This document shows, in pieces, positions 62,175-64,000 of a DNA stretch of 64,000 bases; the stretch's first letter is position 1, and each line of letters opens with the position of its first letter. Under the pieces are notes generated by a model. That model searched no databases and was not told the DNA's origin. It worked only from the letters and a program-made list of their open reading frames with translations. A program made the position numbers and the translations under genes. Location of the stretch: assembly GCF_001556105.1 (NCBI RefSeq), contig NZ_LSIF01000054.1, positions 1 to 64,000 of the forward strand, read 5' to 3'. The DNA is from Pseudoxanthomonas mexicana (GTDB lineage Bacteria > Pseudomonadota > Gammaproteobacteria > Xanthomonadales > Xanthomonadaceae).

Positions 62175-63506
62175 GTGTTCCAGCGTTTTCTCAGCGTCGC
62201 CTGCGTGGCGGCGACATTGTCCTGCATGGCGTTTCCAGCGGCTGCCCAGGATGCGGAGGCTGAACGCCTGCGTATCCATGGGTCCAATACCGTCGGTGCC
62301 GAGGTGATGCCTCGCATCGTGACCGCCTGGCTGCGCTCCATCGGCTACACCCGTATCCAACAACGCAAGGTGCGCGACGACCGCACCGAAGTGGCTGCTG
62401 TCCGCGATGGCGAACCATTGATCGTCGAGATCGACCGCCGCGGCTCGGCCCTCGGCTTCCAGGCGTTGGTGAACGGTGAGGCCGAACTGGCGATGATGGC
62501 GCGTGCGCCCTCGGCTGCCGAACGCGACGCGGGTTGGCAGCTCGGCGACCTGTCATCGCCGGAGCAGGAGTTTTCCATCGCGCTCGATGGCCTGGCCGTG
62601 GTGGTCGACGCGCGCAATCCGATGCGTTCGATCAGTGTGGCGCAGCTGCGCGAGGTGGCCGCCGGCCGCATCCGCAACTGGGCGCAGCTCGGCGGCGCGG
62701 ATGCACCGATCCACGTGCATGGTGGCCCCGTTCGTGGGGGCAGTCGCGAATTCCTCGAGCAACGCGTCATGGCCGGACAGCCCGCGGCCGCCGTCACCGC
62801 GCATCTACGCCTGTGGCAGGCCGCGCACGTCGTGGCGGATGAGCCGAATGCACTGGCGATCGTCGAGCTGACCACGCGGATTCCGCCCGGCACGCGCACG
62901 CTGGCTGTCACCGACGGTGGCGTGCCGGTGCAGCCGACGCGCCTCAACGTGGCCAGCGAGGACTATCCGCTGCTGCGCCGCTACCGCCTGTATGGCGCGC
63001 CGATGATGTCCGCGCTGGGTCGTAGCCTGGCCCTGTATGCCATCGGCCATGAGGGCCAGCGGGCCGTCGAATCAATCGGACTGCAGTCGATGATGTTGCG
63101 TCCGGCGGTGCAGTCGGGCCAGGTGCAAGGTGCTTCCAGCTATCGTGACGCCGTCGCTGGCGCGACACGTATTCCACTGGGCGTGCGTTTCAACATGGGG
63201 TCGTTGAGCTCGTTGTTCGAGAGCCGCAGTGCATCGGACATGGAACGGCTAGTCGCCTTCATGAAGTTATCGCAGAACCGGGGGCGATCGGTGGTCGTCG
63301 TGGGCTTCGCGGACCACGCGCCGGGCAATCGTCTGTTGCCGACCATGCTGAGCAACGAGCGCGCGGACATGGTCGCCGATCATCTGGTCCGGCAGGGTAT
63401 TCCGGTGGCGCGGTCGGTCGGCCTGGGCGATGCGCGCCCGCTGACGACGGCAGGCGGCATCGACGCCCGTGCGCGCAACGAACGCGTCGAGGTCTGGCTA
63501 CGCTGA
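62175..63506 (+). CDS. PstS-like ligand-binding domain fused to OmpA domain
   Basis: A 443-residue exported protein. Signal peptide ends at PAAAQ (about 25). Residues about 30-320 are a PstS-type solute-binding domain: RIHGSNTVGAEVMPRIV, a GSALGF phosphate-loop-like segment, and GGPVRGGSREFLEQRV. Residues about 340-443 are an OmpA C-terminal peptidoglycan-binding domain (VVVVGFADHAPGNRLLPTMLS, then SNERADMVADHLV and ARNERVEVWLR). It would be anchored to peptidoglycan in the periplasm with a phosphate or anion site facing the transporter. Third PstS-like gene in the window. Start GTG 62175 with a GGGGG-type site before it. Confidence 0.88.
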   Translation: MFQRFLSVACVAATLSCMAFPAAAQDAEAERLRIHGSNTVGAEVMPRIVTAWLRSIGYTRIQQRKVRDDRTEVAAVRDGEPLIVEIDRRGSALGFQALVNGEAELAMMARAPSAAERDAGWQLGDLSSPEQEFSIALDGLAVVVDARNPMRSISVAQLREVAAGRIRNWAQLGGADAPIHVHGGPVRGGSREFLEQRVMAGQPAAAVTAHLRLWQAAHVVADEPNALAIVELTTRIPPGTRTLAVTDGGVPVQPTRLNVASEDYPLLRRYRLYGAPMMSALGRSLALYAIGHEGQRAVESIGLQSMMLRPAVQSGQVQGASSYRDAVAGATRIPLGVRFNMGSLSSLFESRSASDMERLVAFMKLSQNRGRSVVVVGFADHAPGNRLLPTMLSNERADMVADHLVRQGIPVARSVGLGDARPLTTAGGIDARARNERVEVWLR

Positions 63507-63512
63507 CGTTGC

Positions 63513-64000
63513 CTACTTTTTGAGCTTGTCCACCAGCGCCCGCAACGCGGTCTGCGTATCGGGTGCGTGCCAGGCATCGACGAAGCGCTCGAGCTGGATC
63601 AGCGCCGGATCCAGCGCCTCGACCAGATCGCGCCGGGCGAGCGTACGCGTCTGCAGCATCGGATGGTGCGGCAGGCGCAGCAGCTGCTGCAGCCACGCGA
63701 TGGAGCGCGCGGTGACCTCGTCCTGGTCAACGAGTTCATCGACCAGCCCGATCTCGAGTGCGCGCTCCGCAGGCACCATCTCGCCAGCGACCAGCAGGCG
63801 TTCCGCGCGATAGGGGCCGACGACGCGACGCATCAGGCGCTGGATGCCTTCCGGCACCACCAGGCCCACCTGGGTCTCGTTGAGGCCGAGCGCGAACGGG
63901 CGTGCCGGATCCGCGCTGCGCGCCATCACCCGGTAGTCGCAGCACAGCGCCAGCACGCAGCCGCCCGCGGGTGCATGGCCGGTGAGTGCGGCCACCACCG
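63513..64000 (-). CDS. Enoyl-CoA hydratase/isomerase family protein (5' end beyond window)
   Basis: The window contains the C-terminal 162 residues of a crotonase-fold protein; the N-terminus lies outside. Visible parts are ALTGHAPAGGCVLALCCDYRVM, which is the CoA-binding oxyanion helix, and the segment ETQVGLVVPEGIQRLMRRVVG, which occupies the place of the second catalytic Glu. The C-terminal helix ends in ALVDKLKK. The Glu to Val/Pro region in GLVVPEGI differs from classical hydratases, so the reaction is uncertain. Confidence 0.85.
   Translation of the reverse strand, partial: VVAALTGHAPAGGCVLALCCDYRVMARSADPARPFALGLNETQVGLVVPEGIQRLMRRVVGPYRAERLLVAGEMVPAERALEIGLVDELVDQDEVTARSIAWLQQLLRLPHHPMLQTRTLARRDLVEALDPALIQLERFVDAWHAPDTQTALRALVDKLKK

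Overview
This GC-rich window looks chromosomal and comes from a gammaproteobacterium of the Xanthomonadaceae, probably a relative of Pseudoxanthomonas, Lysobacter or Stenotrophomonas. I infer this from the gene order map-glnD-dapD-arsC-dapE, from the block pyrH-frr-uppS-cdsA-dxr-rseP-bamA-lpxD-fabZ-lpxA-lpxB-rnhB with rpsB-tsf nearby, and from family-typical intergenic palindromes. I cannot fix the genus from sequence alone. I see no CRISPR array, prophage, insertion sequence or rRNA operon. There is one tRNA, tRNA-Leu(CAG).

Layout. Bases 1-13700 (minus strand) hold a compact envelope and translation block: UMP kinase, ribosome recycling factor, undecaprenyl-PP synthase, CDP-DAG synthase, DXP reductoisomerase, site-2 protease RseP, BamA, and the lipid A genes through lpxB and rnhB. 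Bases 13700-18450 carry a cupin protein, an AIM24 protein, an HDOD-GGDEF signalling protein, and tsf-rpsB. Bases 18760-25460 (plus strand) hold map, glnD, dapD, an uncharacterised gene, an ArsC/Spx-like gene and dapE. Next comes asnB behind a complete transcription attenuator: an Asn-rich leader peptide, mutually exclusive hairpins and an intrinsic terminator. Bases 27400-42150 are mixed housekeeping and accessory genes: acylase, bacterioferritin, tpm, parC, tRNA-Leu, rnr, rlmB, a P1 peptidase, an XRE-cupin regulator with a divergent EamA exporter, and a macrodomain gene coupled to an RNase T fusion.

Bases 42277-44312 hold a HvfA/HvfB/HvfC-type (bufferin-like) RiPP operon. Its precursor carries two canonical EF-hand loops between two pairs of EGKCG motifs. 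Bases 44469-52018 are a phosphate locus: phoU, pstB, pstA, pstC, two tandem pstS genes and an OprP/OprO-like porin. Four candidate Pho boxes lie in it.

Bases 52102-57281 hold five genes joined by 4-base start/stop overlaps: a second AsnB-type amidotransferase, a free-standing acyl carrier protein, a PrmC-like methyltransferase, a NadE-like amide ligase and a GNAT-like protein. I read this as a small biosynthetic cluster of unknown product. The right end has nth, two crotonases (the last one cut by the window edge), a degenerate FKBP, a DUF1289-Nudix fusion, a mercaptopyruvate sulfurtransferase and a PstS-like/OmpA fusion.

The strongest candidates for something not previously described are the asparagine attenuator upstream of asnB, the EF-hand RiPP precursor, and the AsnB2-ACP-PrmC-NadE-GNAT operon.
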